This document shows, piece after piece, positions 19,880-28,844 of a stretch of DNA of 64,000 nucleotides. Below the pieces are notes generated by a model. The model was not told the DNA's origin. It searched no databases and saw only the letters and a program-made list of their open reading frames with translations. Position numbers and translations under genes: made by a program. Every line of letters begins with the position of its first letter. Position 1 is the first letter of the stretch. This DNA is from Streptomyces parvus (GTDB lineage Bacteria > Actinomycetota > Actinomycetes > Streptomycetales > Streptomycetaceae): assembly GCF_032121415.1 (NCBI RefSeq), contig NZ_CP135079.1, positions 4,588,001 through 4,652,000 of the forward strand. The letters run 5' to 3'.

Positions 19880-19919
19880 GGCGCGGGGGTCGTCTCTGCC
19901 AAGAGGCGGCCCCCGCGCC
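19880..19919 (+). terminator. hairpin between binding-protein and permease genes (operon 1)
   Basis: Arms of 13 bases (19880-19892, 19907-19919) with one G-T mismatch and a 14-base loop. Such stems after binding-protein genes commonly stabilise that part of the mRNA or attenuate read-through. An analogous stem occurs in operon 2 at 25849-25893. Confidence 0.55.
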
Positions 19920-19945
19920 GCAGTTATCCCCACACGGAGGCACCC

Positions 19946-20875
19946 ATGGGGCGCTATGTCGCACGACGACTGCTCCAGATGATCCCGGTCTTCATCGGGT
20001 CGACCCTTCTGGTCTTCCTGATGATGTACGCACTGCCCGGCGACCCCGTCAGAGCTCTTGCCGGTGAACAGCACGTAGACGCGACGCAGATCGCGCAGAT
20101 CAAGGCGGACCTCGGTCTCGACCAGCCGATCTGGCAGCAGTACCTGAACTACCTGGGCAATCTGTTCCAGGGCGACTTCGGCACGCAGATCGGAACGCAG
20201 CGTCCGGTCGCCGAGGTCATCGCCGAGGCTTATCCGATCACCGTCAGACTCGCGATCTTCGCGTTCGTCTTCACGGTCGTCGCCGGGATCTCGCTCGGCA
20301 TCGTCGCGGGTCTGAAGGCCGACTCCCTCCGGGACCGCGGTCTGCTCGGCCTGACGCTGGTGCTGATCTCCATGCCCTCCTTCGTGCTGGGCTTCCTCGT
20401 CCAGTACTTCTTCGCGTTCCAGCTCGGCATCGCCAAGCCCAACGTGAGCCTGGAACCGACCAACACCGAGCTGATCATGCCGGCCATCGTGCTGGCGTCG
20501 CTGTCACTCGCGTACGTCGCCCGACTCACCCGCACCTCGGTCGCCGAGAACATCCGCGCCGACTACATGCGTACGGCGATCGCCAAGGGTCTGCCCCGCC
20601 GCCGCGTCATCGGCGTGCACCTGATGCGCAACTCGCTCATCCCGGTCGTCACCTTCCTCGGCACCGACATCGGCGCCCTGATGGGCGGGGCGATCGTGAC
20701 CGAGGGCATCTTCAACATCAAGGGCGTCGGATCGCTCGTCTTCGAAGCGCTGTCCAAGCGCGAAGGCGCCACCGTCGTCGGCGTCGTGACGCTGCTCGTC
20801 ATCGTCTACCTCGTCTGCAGCCTGCTCGTCGACCTGCTGTACGCGGTCCTGGACCCGAGGATCCGGTATGCCTGA
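19946..20875 (+). CDS. peptide ABC transporter permease, OppB/DppB type (operon 1)
   Basis: Membrane permease of 309 residues with six helices. It begins MGRYVARRLLQMIPVFIGST, as DppB-type proteins do, and has the conserved loop ADYMRTAIAKGLPRRRV that contacts the ATPase. It follows CGGAGG by about 8 bases. Its end overlaps the start of the next permease by 8 bases (ATGCCTGA). The same junction is conserved in operon 2. Confidence 0.95.
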   Translation: MGRYVARRLLQMIPVFIGSTLLVFLMMYALPGDPVRALAGEQHVDATQIAQIKADLGLDQPIWQQYLNYLGNLFQGDFGTQIGTQRPVAEVIAEAYPITVRLAIFAFVFTVVAGISLGIVAGLKADSLRDRGLLGLTLVLISMPSFVLGFLVQYFFAFQLGIAKPNVSLEPTNTELIMPAIVLASLSLAYVARLTRTSVAENIRADYMRTAIAKGLPRRRVIGVHLMRNSLIPVVTFLGTDIGALMGGAIVTEGIFNIKGVGSLVFEALSKREGATVVGVVTLLVIVYLVCSLLVDLLYAVLDPRIRYA

Positions 20876-21824
20876 CACCACCGCACTCACCAAGAGCACC
20901 GACGCTCCGGCCGCCGCCACCGACGCGCCGGCCGCGACGGACGCCGGCCCCGCGCCCGGCAAGCCGCGCAGCCTCTGGTCGGACGCCTGGCACGACCTGC
21001 GCCGCAACCCGCTCTTCCTCGTCTCCGTCGTGCTGATCCTGCTGCTCGCGGTCATGGCGATCTTCCCGAGCCTGTTCACCAGCGCCTCGCCGCGGGACGC
21101 CAACCTGGCCGAGCACTACCTCCAGCACCCGAACTGGGGCCACTTCTTCGCCCCCGACTGGCTCGGGTACGACGTCCAGGGCCGCTCCATCTACGCGCGT
21201 CTGATCTACGGGGCCCGCGCCTCGATCACCGTCGGTGTGGTCGTGACCGTCGCGGTCACCATCACCGGGCTGGTGATCGGCATGCTCGCCGGCTACTTCG
21301 GCGGCTGGCTCGACACGATCCTCTCCCGGATCACCGACGTCTTCTTCGGCGTCCCCTTCATCGTCGGCGCCATGGTCATCCTGACCACCTTCGAGGAGCG
21401 CTCCGTCTGGGTCGTCATCCTGTCGATGGCCTTCCTCGGCTGGACCTCGATCGCCCGTGTCGCCCGTGGCTCGGTCATCACGATCAAGCAGGCCGACTAT
21501 GTGGTCGCCGCCAAGGCGCTCGGCGCTTCCACCTTCCGGATCCTGACGCGGCACATCCTGCCGAACGCCATCGCTCCGGTGATCGTGGTCGCCACCATCG
21601 CGCTCGGCGGCTACATCGCCGCCGAGGCCACCCTGTCGTTCCTCGGCATCGGCCTCGCCGAGCCGACGGTCTCGTGGGGTATCGATGTCTCCGCTGCGAA
21701 GGACCAGCTCCGCAACGCGCCGTACGTCCTGGTCATCCCCTCGGTGATGGTCTCGATCACGGTGCTGTCCTTCCTGATGTTCGGCGATGCGGTCCGCAAC
21801 GCCCTCGACCCCAAGATGCGCTGA
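20868..21824 (+). CDS. peptide ABC transporter permease, OppC/DppC type (operon 1)
   Basis: Permease of 318 residues. An Ala/Pro-rich cytoplasmic N terminus (about 45 residues) leads to PRSLWSDAWHDLRRNPLF, then six helices and the EAA-like loop ADYVVAAKALGASTFRILTRHILPN. It pairs with the preceding permease. It is translationally coupled upstream and ends 11 bases before the first ATPase gene. Confidence 0.95.
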   Translation: MPDTTALTKSTDAPAAATDAPAATDAGPAPGKPRSLWSDAWHDLRRNPLFLVSVVLILLLAVMAIFPSLFTSASPRDANLAEHYLQHPNWGHFFAPDWLGYDVQGRSIYARLIYGARASITVGVVVTVAVTITGLVIGMLAGYFGGWLDTILSRITDVFFGVPFIVGAMVILTTFEERSVWVVILSMAFLGWTSIARVARGSVITIKQADYVVAAKALGASTFRILTRHILPNAIAPVIVVATIALGGYIAAEATLSFLGIGLAEPTVSWGIDVSAAKDQLRNAPYVLVIPSVMVSITVLSFLMFGDAVRNALDPKMR

Positions 21825-21835
21825 GGGAGGCGTTC

Positions 21836-22894
21836 GTGACCACCATCGACAAGACGGCTCACGTCCCCGCACCGCGGGAGTCCGTGAGTGGCGACGGTCC
21901 ACTGCTCGACGTCCGCGACCTGCACGTGGAGTTCCACACCCGCGACGGTGTCGCCAAGGCGGTCAACGGTGTGAACTACACCGTCAGCGCCGGCGAGACG
22001 CTCGCCGTGCTCGGCGAGTCCGGCTCCGGCAAGTCCGTGACCGCGCAGACCATCATGGGCATCCTCGACATGCCGCCCGGGAAGATCACGCAGGGCGAGA
22101 TCCTCTTCCGCGGCCAGGACATGCTGAAGATGTCCAACGAGGAGCGCCGGAAGATCCGCGGCAGCAAGATCGCGATGATCTTCCAGGACGCGCTGTCCTC
22201 GCTGAACCCGGTCCTCTCCGTCGGCTACCAGCTCGGCGAGATGTTCCGTGTCCACCAGGGCCTGTCCAAGAAGGCGGCCAAGGCCAAGTCCATCGAGCTG
22301 ATGGACCAGGTCAAGATCCCGGCGGCGGCGGCCCGTATCTCGGACTACCCGCACCAGTTCTCCGGCGGTATGCGCCAGCGCATCATGATCGCCATGGCGC
22401 TGGCCCTGGAGCCGGACCTGATCATCGCCGACGAGCCGACCACCGCGCTCGACGTGACGGTGCAGGCCCAGGTCATGGACCTGCTGGCCGAGCTGCAGCG
22501 CGAGTACAACATGGGTCTGATCCTGATCACCCACGACCTCGGCGTCGTCGCCGACGTCGCGGACAAGATCGCCGTGATGTACGCGGGCCGGATCGTGGAG
22601 ACGGCCCCGGTCGACGAGCTGTACAGCCGCCCGGCCCACCCGTACACCAAGGGTCTGCTCGACTCGATCCCGCGCCTGGACCAGAAGGGCCAGGAGCTCT
22701 ACGCGATCAAGGGGCTGCCGCCCAACCTCACGCGCATCCCCGCGGGCTGTGCCTTCAGCCCGCGCTGCCCCAAGGCACAGGACATCTGCCGTACCGAGAT
22801 CCCGCCGCTCGCCCCGGTGACCGAGCGGGACGGCCTCGAGCTGGTCGGCCGCGGCAGCGCGTGCCACTTCTGGAAGGAGACGATCCATGGCTGA
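21836..22894 (+). CDS. peptide ABC transporter ATPase, OppD/DppD type (operon 1)
   Basis: ATPase of 352 residues. GAGGGAGG about 5 bases before the GTG sets the start. Walker A GESGSGKSV, signature FSGGMRQR and Walker B LIIADEPTTALD are intact. The C terminus has the oligopeptide-type extension with a Cys cluster (GCAFSPRCPKAQDIC ... ACHFW) that often binds an iron-sulfur cluster. It overlaps the second ATPase gene by 8 bases. Confidence 0.96.
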   Translation: MTTIDKTAHVPAPRESVSGDGPLLDVRDLHVEFHTRDGVAKAVNGVNYTVSAGETLAVLGESGSGKSVTAQTIMGILDMPPGKITQGEILFRGQDMLKMSNEERRKIRGSKIAMIFQDALSSLNPVLSVGYQLGEMFRVHQGLSKKAAKAKSIELMDQVKIPAAAARISDYPHQFSGGMRQRIMIAMALALEPDLIIADEPTTALDVTVQAQVMDLLAELQREYNMGLILITHDLGVVADVADKIAVMYAGRIVETAPVDELYSRPAHPYTKGLLDSIPRLDQKGQELYAIKGLPPNLTRIPAGCAFSPRCPKAQDICRTEIPPLAPVTERDGLELVGRGSACHFWKETIHG

Positions 22895-24035
22895 GCTCAA
22901 GAAGGAGCAGGAGCCCGTGGACGCCACCCCGAACGTCTCCGAAGTGGAGACGGTGGACGCCGCGACCGAGGCGGAGGCCGTAGCCGCCATCGACGCGCCC
23001 GTCAGCCAGGGCGAGCCGATCCTCCAGGTGCGGAACCTGGTCAAGCACTTCCCGCTGACCCAGGGCGTCCTCTTCAAGAAGCAGATCGGGGCGGTCAAGG
23101 CCGTCGACGGCATCTCCTTCGACCTGTACGCCGGGGAGACCCTGGGCATCGTGGGCGAGTCCGGCTGTGGCAAGTCCACGGTCGCCAAGCTCCTGATGAC
23201 CCTGGAGCGGGCCACCGCAGGCGAGGTCTTCTACAAGGGCCAGGACATCACCAAGCTGTCCGGGCGCGCGCTGAAGGCGGTGCGCCGCAACATCCAGATG
23301 GTGTTCCAGGACCCGTACACCTCGCTGAACCCGCGCATGACGGTCGGCGACATCATCGGGGAGACCTTCGAGATCCACCCCGAGGTGGCCCCGAAGGGCG
23401 ACCGGCGCCGCCGCGTCCAGGAGCTCCTGGACGTCGTGGGTCTGAACCCGGAGTACATCAACCGGTACCCGCACCAGTTCTCCGGCGGCCAGCGCCAGCG
23501 CATCGGGATCGCCCGCGGCCTCGCGCTCAACCCGGAGATCATCATCTGCGACGAGCCGGTCTCCGCGCTCGACGTGTCGGTGCAGGCCCAGGTCATCAAC
23601 CTGATGGAGAAGCTCCAGGACGAGTTCAACCTGTCCTACGTCTTCATCGCGCACGACCTGTCCATCGTCCGGCACATCTCCGACCGGGTCGGCGTGATGT
23701 ACCTGGGCAAGATGGCCGAGATCGGCACGGACACGCAGATCTACGACCACCCGACGCACCCCTACACCCAGGCGCTGCTCTCGGCGGTCCCGGTCCCCGA
23801 CCCGGCGGCCCGCGAGGGACGCGAGCGGATCATCCTCACCGGTGACGTTCCGTCGCCGGCGAACCCGCCCTCGGGCTGCCGCTTCCGCACCCGCTGCTGG
23901 AAGGCTCAGGAGCGCTGCGCGACGGAGGAGCCCCTGCTGGCGATCCCCGAGCGCTTCGTCTCGGCGGCAACCCCGGCCGCGCACGAGTCGGCGTGCCACT
24001 TCGCCGAGGAGAAGGACGTCGTGCACGCGGCGTAA
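22887..24035 (+). CDS. peptide ABC transporter ATPase, OppF/DppF type (operon 1)
   Basis: Second ATPase, 382 residues, last gene of the operon. An acidic N-terminal tail of about 40 residues is followed by HFPLTQGVLFKKQIGAVKAV, Walker A GESGCGKST, signature FSGGQRQR and Walker B IIICDEPVSALD. The C-terminal Cys motif (GCRFRTRCWKAQERC) matches the family. A strong terminator follows within 30 bases. Confidence 0.96.
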   Translation: MAELKKEQEPVDATPNVSEVETVDAATEAEAVAAIDAPVSQGEPILQVRNLVKHFPLTQGVLFKKQIGAVKAVDGISFDLYAGETLGIVGESGCGKSTVAKLLMTLERATAGEVFYKGQDITKLSGRALKAVRRNIQMVFQDPYTSLNPRMTVGDIIGETFEIHPEVAPKGDRRRRVQELLDVVGLNPEYINRYPHQFSGGQRQRIGIARGLALNPEIIICDEPVSALDVSVQAQVINLMEKLQDEFNLSYVFIAHDLSIVRHISDRVGVMYLGKMAEIGTDTQIYDHPTHPYTQALLSAVPVPDPAAREGRERIILTGDVPSPANPPSGCRFRTRCWKAQERCATEEPLLAIPERFVSAATPAAHESACHFAEEKDVVHAA

Positions 24036-24060
24036 CCGCTCCCGCAGGTCGAACGACCCA

Positions 24061-24088
24061 GGCCCGGCCCCTTCCGAGGGGCCGGGCC
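24061..24088 (+). terminator. terminator of peptide operon 1
   Basis: Perfect 11-bp arms (GGCCCGGCCCC/GGGGCCGGGCC) with a 6-base loop, 26 bases after the last ATPase stop. It separates the two tandem operons. Confidence 0.8.
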
Positions 24089-24199
24089 TCCGTCGTGTCC
24101 GCCGCCCTCCTGCCCGTACGGGGCAATCCCGCATGCGGTACATGACGTTATGCGGTGATATGAGGCATTGAGCTACTCGATGACTCTAGGAGGCACTTC

Positions 24200-25837
24200 A
24201 TGCGCGGAGCCACACAGGTCAGGTGGGCCGCATGTGCGGTGGCCGTCGCCCTGGCAGCGACGGCCTGCGGCGGCGGTGACGGCGACGGTGGCGGCGGCAG
24301 CGGCGGCGCCGACGGCATCGTCAGCTCCTCCTGGGGAGACCCGCAGAACCCGCTGGAGCCGGCCAACACCAACGAGGTGCAGGGCGGCAAGGTCCTCGAC
24401 ATGGTCTTCCGCGGCCTGATCCGCTACGACCCGAAGACCGGCGAGGCCAAGAACATGATCGCCGAGTCCATCGACTCGAAGGACTCCCAGAACTTCACGA
24501 TCAAGCTCAAGGACGGCTGGACGTTCTCCAACGGCGAGAAGGTCACCGCCAAGTCCTTCGTCGACGCCTGGAACTACGGCGCGGCCCTGAAGAACAACCA
24601 GAAGAACGCCTACTTCTTCCAGTACATCGAGGGTTACGACAAGGTCCACCCGGAGTCCGGATCCGCCTCCGCCGAGACGCTGTCCGGCCTGAAGGTCGTC
24701 GACGACCTGACCTTCACCGCCAAGCTCACCCAGAAGTTCTCCCTGTGGCCCGACACCCTCGGTTACTCCGCCTTCGTCCCGCTGCCCAAGGCGTTCTACG
24801 ACGACCACGACGCCTGGCTCTCCAAGCCCATCGGCAACGGGCCGTACACCATCGAGTCGTACGCCAAGGGCTCCTCGATGAACCTCCGCAAGTGGGACGA
24901 CTACCCCGGCGAGGACAAGGCGAAGAACGGCGGCGTCGACCTCAAGGTCTTCACCGACAACAACACCGCCTACACCGACCTGACCGCGGGCAACCTCGAC
25001 CTCGTCGACGACGTGCCCGCCTCGCAGCTCCGCAACGTCGAGGCCGACCTCGGCGACCGGTACATCAACACCCCCGCCGGCATCATCCAGACCCTGGCCT
25101 TCCCCTTCTACGAGAAGGAATGGGACACCGACGACGCGCGCAAGGTCCGCCAGGGCCTGTCGATGGCGATCAACCGCCCGCAGATCACCGACCAGATCTT
25201 CCAGAAGACCCGCACCCCCGCCTCCGACTGGACCTCCCCGGTCCTCGGCGAGGACGGCGGCTTCAAGAAGGGGCTCTGCGGCAAGGAGTGCACGTACAAC
25301 AAGGCCGAGGCCAAGAAGCTCATCGACGAGGGCGGCGGCATCCCCGGCGGCCAGCTGAAGATCTCGTACAACGCGGACACCGGCTCCCACAAGGAATGGG
25401 TCGACGCCGTCTGCAACAGCATCAACAACGTCATGGGCAACAACAAGGCCTGCGTCGGCGGCCCCGTCGGAACGTTCGCCGACTTCCGCGCCCAGGTCTC
25501 CACCCAGAAGCTCACCGGCGCCTGGCGTGCGGGCTGGCAGATGGACTACCCGCTGATCCAGAACTTCCTCCAGCCGCTCTACTACACCAACGCCCCGTCC
25601 AACGACGGCAAGTGGAGCAACCAGCAGTTCGACGACCTGGTCGACAAGGCCAACGCCGAGAGCGACAAGGCCAAGGCGGTCACCACCTTCCAGGACGCGG
25701 AGAAGATCCTCGTCACGGAGATGCCGGTCATCCCGCTCTGGTACCAGAACGGCAGCGCCGGCTACTCGGACCGGGTGGACAACGTCGCGCTGAACCCGTT
25801 CAGCGTCCCGGTCTACGAAGAGATCACCGTCAAGTGA
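24200..25837 (+). CDS. oligopeptide-binding lipoprotein, BldKB-like (operon 2)
   Basis: SBP_bac_5 lipoprotein of 545 residues, start set by TAGGAGG about 7 bases upstream. Lipobox ATAC, lipid Cys23, followed by a Gly/Asp-rich linker. It parallels the operon 1 protein: WTFSNGEKVTAKSFVDAWN, PIGNGPYTIESY, GLSMAINRPQITDQI, and a GWQMDYPLIQNFL segment aligning with GWVADYPVNVNFL. It has an extra Cys pair (GLCGKECTYN) absent from the first copy. The ligand is predicted to be an oligopeptide, with different specificity from operon 1 likely. Confidence 0.92.
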   Translation: MRGATQVRWAACAVAVALAATACGGGDGDGGGGSGGADGIVSSSWGDPQNPLEPANTNEVQGGKVLDMVFRGLIRYDPKTGEAKNMIAESIDSKDSQNFTIKLKDGWTFSNGEKVTAKSFVDAWNYGAALKNNQKNAYFFQYIEGYDKVHPESGSASAETLSGLKVVDDLTFTAKLTQKFSLWPDTLGYSAFVPLPKAFYDDHDAWLSKPIGNGPYTIESYAKGSSMNLRKWDDYPGEDKAKNGGVDLKVFTDNNTAYTDLTAGNLDLVDDVPASQLRNVEADLGDRYINTPAGIIQTLAFPFYEKEWDTDDARKVRQGLSMAINRPQITDQIFQKTRTPASDWTSPVLGEDGGFKKGLCGKECTYNKAEAKKLIDEGGGIPGGQLKISYNADTGSHKEWVDAVCNSINNVMGNNKACVGGPVGTFADFRAQVSTQKLTGAWRAGWQMDYPLIQNFLQPLYYTNAPSNDGKWSNQQFDDLVDKANAESDKAKAVTTFQDAEKILVTEMPVIPLWYQNGSAGYSDRVDNVALNPFSVPVYEEITVK

Positions 25838-25848
25838 CGCGCTGAGCC

Positions 25849-25893
25849 GCGGACGGCCGGGACGCCCGAACCACCAGCGCCCCGGCCGTCCGC
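25849..25893 (+). terminator. hairpin between binding-protein and permease genes (operon 2)
   Basis: Perfect 13-bp arms (25849-25861, 25881-25893) with a 19-base loop, 11 bases after the binding-protein stop. Same position as the operon 1 hairpin, so it probably sets the binding protein to permease ratio. Confidence 0.6.
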
Positions 25894-25959
25894 GCACCCT
25901 GTGCCCGGTACTGCTCGAACCCAGGGGGTGCCCGCACCCCCCGACCCCCGGAGCCCCTC

Positions 25960-26883
25960 ATGGGACGTTATGTGATCCGGCGGCTGCTGCAGATGATCCC
26001 CGTCTTCTTCGGCACCACGCTGTTGATCTTCCTCATGGTGAACGTGATGGGCGACCCCATCGCGGGCCTCTGCGGCGACCGCCAGTGCGACCCGGCCACC
26101 GCCGCCCGGCTGCGCTCCGAGTTCGGCCTCGACAAGCCGGTCTGGCAGCAATACCTCACCTACATGGGCAACGTGTTCACCGGCGACTTCGGCACCGCGT
26201 TCAACGGGCAGAAGGTCACCGAGCTGATGGCCACCGCCTTCCCCATCACGATCCGGCTCACCATCGTCGCGATCGTCTTCGAGGTCGTCATCGGCATCAG
26301 CCTCGGCGTCGTCACCGGTCTGCGGCGCGGCCGCCCCGTCGACACCACCGTCCTCATCCTGACGCTGATCGTCATCGCCATCCCCACCTTCGTCACCGGC
26401 CTGCTGCTCCAGCTCCTCCTGGGCGTCGAGTGGGGCATCATCAAGCCCTCGGTCTCCGCCGACCCCACCTTCGACGAACTCCTCGTCCCCGGTCTGGTCC
26501 TCGCCTCGGTCTCCCTGGCCTACGTCACCCGGCTCACCCGGACCTCGATCGCCGAGAACGCCCGCGCCGACTACGTACGCACCGCCGTCGCCAAGGGCCT
26601 GCCCCGCCGCCGGGTCGTCGTACGGCACCTGCTGCGCAACTCCCTCATCCCCGTCGTCACCTTCATCGGCACCGACGTGGGCGCGCTGATGGGCGGGGCC
26701 ATCGTCACCGAGCGGATCTTCAACATCCACGGCGTCGGCTACCAGCTCTACCAGGGCATCCTGCGGCAGAACTCCCAGACCGTCGTCGGCTTCGTCACGA
26801 TCCTCGTCCTGGTCTTCCTGGCCGCCAACCTGATCGTCGACCTCCTGTACGCCGTACTCGACCCGAGGATCCGCTATGCCTGA
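25960..26883 (+). CDS. peptide ABC transporter permease, OppB/DppB type (operon 2)
   Basis: Permease of 307 residues, closely similar to the one at 19946 (MGRYVIRRLLQMIPVFFGTT, WQQYLTYMGNVFTGDFGTAF, ADYVRTAVAKGLPRRRV, ending LLYAVLDPRIRYA). It has six helices and a CGDRQCD segment with two Cys in the first outer loop not seen in copy 1. It overlaps the next gene by 8 bases, as in operon 1. Confidence 0.95.
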   Translation: MGRYVIRRLLQMIPVFFGTTLLIFLMVNVMGDPIAGLCGDRQCDPATAARLRSEFGLDKPVWQQYLTYMGNVFTGDFGTAFNGQKVTELMATAFPITIRLTIVAIVFEVVIGISLGVVTGLRRGRPVDTTVLILTLIVIAIPTFVTGLLLQLLLGVEWGIIKPSVSADPTFDELLVPGLVLASVSLAYVTRLTRTSIAENARADYVRTAVAKGLPRRRVVVRHLLRNSLIPVVTFIGTDVGALMGGAIVTERIFNIHGVGYQLYQGILRQNSQTVVGFVTILVLVFLAANLIVDLLYAVLDPRIRYA

Positions 26884-27853
26884 GCCGCAGACCCCGGACG
26901 AAGCGATCTCCCAGGCCGGCGCCGGCGGCGCGACGGACCTCGCCATGGAGGAGGGCACCAGCCTGGAGAAGAACCCGGCCGGCCCCGACGGTGCCGGGCC
27001 CACCGGAAAACCGCGCAGCCTCTGGTCGGACGCCTGGCGCGACCTGCGGCGCAACCCGGTCTTCATCATCTCCTCGCTGGTCATCCTCTTCCTGGTGATC
27101 ATCTCGATCTGGCCCTCGCTCATCGCGAGCGGCGACCCGCTCCAGGCCAACCTGGACGACGCCCAGATGGGCTCCGAGCCCGGCCACCCCTTCGGCTTCG
27201 ACCCGCAGGGCCGCGACGTCTACACCCGGGTCGTCTACGGCACCCGCACCTCGGTGACCGTCGGCGTCTGCGCCACCCTCGGCGTCGCGATCCTCGGCAG
27301 CGTCCTCGGCGGACTCGCGGGATTCTTCGGCGGCTGGTGGGACTCGATCCTCTCCCGCCTCACCGACGTCTTCTTCGGCATCCCCGTCGTCCTCGGCGGC
27401 CTGGTCTTCCTCTCCGTCGTCACCAGCTCCACCGTCTGGCCCGTCGTCGGGTTCATCGTCCTGCTCGGCTGGCCCCAGATCGCCCGCATCGCCCGCGGCT
27501 CGGTCATCACCGCCAAACAGAACGACTACGTCCAGGCGGCACGCGCGCTCGGCGCCTCCAACTCCCGCATGATGCTGCGCCACATCACACCGAACGCCAT
27601 CGCGCCCGTCATCGTCGTGGCGACCATCGCGCTCGGTACGTACATCTCTCTGGAGGCGACCCTCTCCTTCCTCGGCGTCGGTCTGAAGGACCCGGCCGTC
27701 TCCTGGGGCATCGACATCTCCGCCGCCGCCAACTACATCCGCAACGCCCCGCACATGCTGCTCTGGCCCGCCGGAGCGCTGGCGATCACCGTGCTCGCGT
27801 TCATCATGCTCGGCGACGCGGTGCGCGACGCCCTCGACCCCAAGCTGCGCTGA
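26876..27853 (+). CDS. peptide ABC transporter permease, OppC/DppC type (operon 2)
   Basis: Permease of 325 residues. It has an acidic/Gly-rich N-terminal tail, then KPRSLWSDAWRDLRRNPVF as in the operon 1 twin, six helices and the coupling loop NDYVQAARALGASNSRMML. It stops 13 bases before the first ATPase. Confidence 0.95.
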   Translation: MPEPQTPDEAISQAGAGGATDLAMEEGTSLEKNPAGPDGAGPTGKPRSLWSDAWRDLRRNPVFIISSLVILFLVIISIWPSLIASGDPLQANLDDAQMGSEPGHPFGFDPQGRDVYTRVVYGTRTSVTVGVCATLGVAILGSVLGGLAGFFGGWWDSILSRLTDVFFGIPVVLGGLVFLSVVTSSTVWPVVGFIVLLGWPQIARIARGSVITAKQNDYVQAARALGASNSRMMLRHITPNAIAPVIVVATIALGTYISLEATLSFLGVGLKDPAVSWGIDISAAANYIRNAPHMLLWPAGALAITVLAFIMLGDAVRDALDPKLR

Positions 27854-27866
27854 GGAGCCGGTTGCC

Positions 27867-28844
27867 ATGTTGCTCGAAGTGCGCGATCTGTACGTGGAGT
27901 TCCACACCCGCGAAGGCGTCGCCAAAGCCGTCAACGGGGTCAACTACTCGGTGGCCGAAGGCGAGACGCTCGCCGTCCTCGGCGAGTCCGGCTCCGGCAA
28001 GTCCGTCACCGCCCAGGCCGTCATGGGCATCCTCGACGTGCCGCCCGGGAAGATCGCCGGCGGGGAGATCCTCTTCAAGGACCAGAACCTGCTGAAGCTC
28101 AAGCCGGAGGAGCGGCGCAGGATCCGCGGCCAGGAGATGGCCATGATCTTCCAGGACGCCCTGTCCTCGCTGAACCCGGTCCTCACCGTCGGCCAGCAGC
28201 TCGGCGAGATGTTCGTCGTGCACCGCGGCATGTCCCGCAAGGACGCCAAGGCCAAGGCGATCGAGCTGATGGACCGGGTCCGCATCCCGGCCGCCAAGGA
28301 ACGCGTCGGCCAGTATCCGCACCAGTTCTCCGGCGGTATGCGCCAGCGCATCATGATCGCCATGGCGATGGCCCTGGAACCGTCCCTGATCATCGCCGAC
28401 GAGCCCACCACCGCCCTCGACGTCACCGTCCAGGCCCAGGTCATGGACCTCCTCGCGGAACTCCAGCGCGAGCTGAACATGGGCCTCATCCTGATCACCC
28501 ACGACCTCGGCGTCGTCGCCGACGTCGCGGACAAGATCGCCGTGATGTACGCGGGCCGGATCGTCGAGACCGCGCCCGTCCACGAGATCTACAAGGCCCC
28601 CGCCCACCCGTACACCAAGGGCCTCCTCCAGTCGATCCCGCGCCTGGACCAGAAGGGCCGGGAGCTGTACGCGATCAAGGGGCTGCCGCCCAACCTCACC
28701 CGCATCCCGCCCGGCTGCGCCTTCAACCCCCGCTGCCCGATGGCCCAGGACGTGTGCCGCAGCGACGTGCCGCCGCTCTACGAGGTGGACGAAGAGCGCA
28801 GGAGCGCCTGCCACTTCTGGAAGGAGACGCTCGATGCACGCTGA
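27867..28844 (+). CDS. peptide ABC transporter ATPase, OppD/DppD type (operon 2)
   Basis: ATPase of 325 residues with Walker A GESGSGKSV, signature FSGGMRQR, Walker B LIIADEPTTALD and C-terminal GCAFNPRCPMAQDVC. Compared with operon 1 it lacks the roughly 20-residue N-terminal extension. GAGGAG precedes the ATG. Its end overlaps the next ATPase by 11 bases. Confidence 0.96.
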   Translation: MLLEVRDLYVEFHTREGVAKAVNGVNYSVAEGETLAVLGESGSGKSVTAQAVMGILDVPPGKIAGGEILFKDQNLLKLKPEERRRIRGQEMAMIFQDALSSLNPVLTVGQQLGEMFVVHRGMSRKDAKAKAIELMDRVRIPAAKERVGQYPHQFSGGMRQRIMIAMAMALEPSLIIADEPTTALDVTVQAQVMDLLAELQRELNMGLILITHDLGVVADVADKIAVMYAGRIVETAPVHEIYKAPAHPYTKGLLQSIPRLDQKGRELYAIKGLPPNLTRIPPGCAFNPRCPMAQDVCRSDVPPLYEVDEERRSACHFWKETLDAR

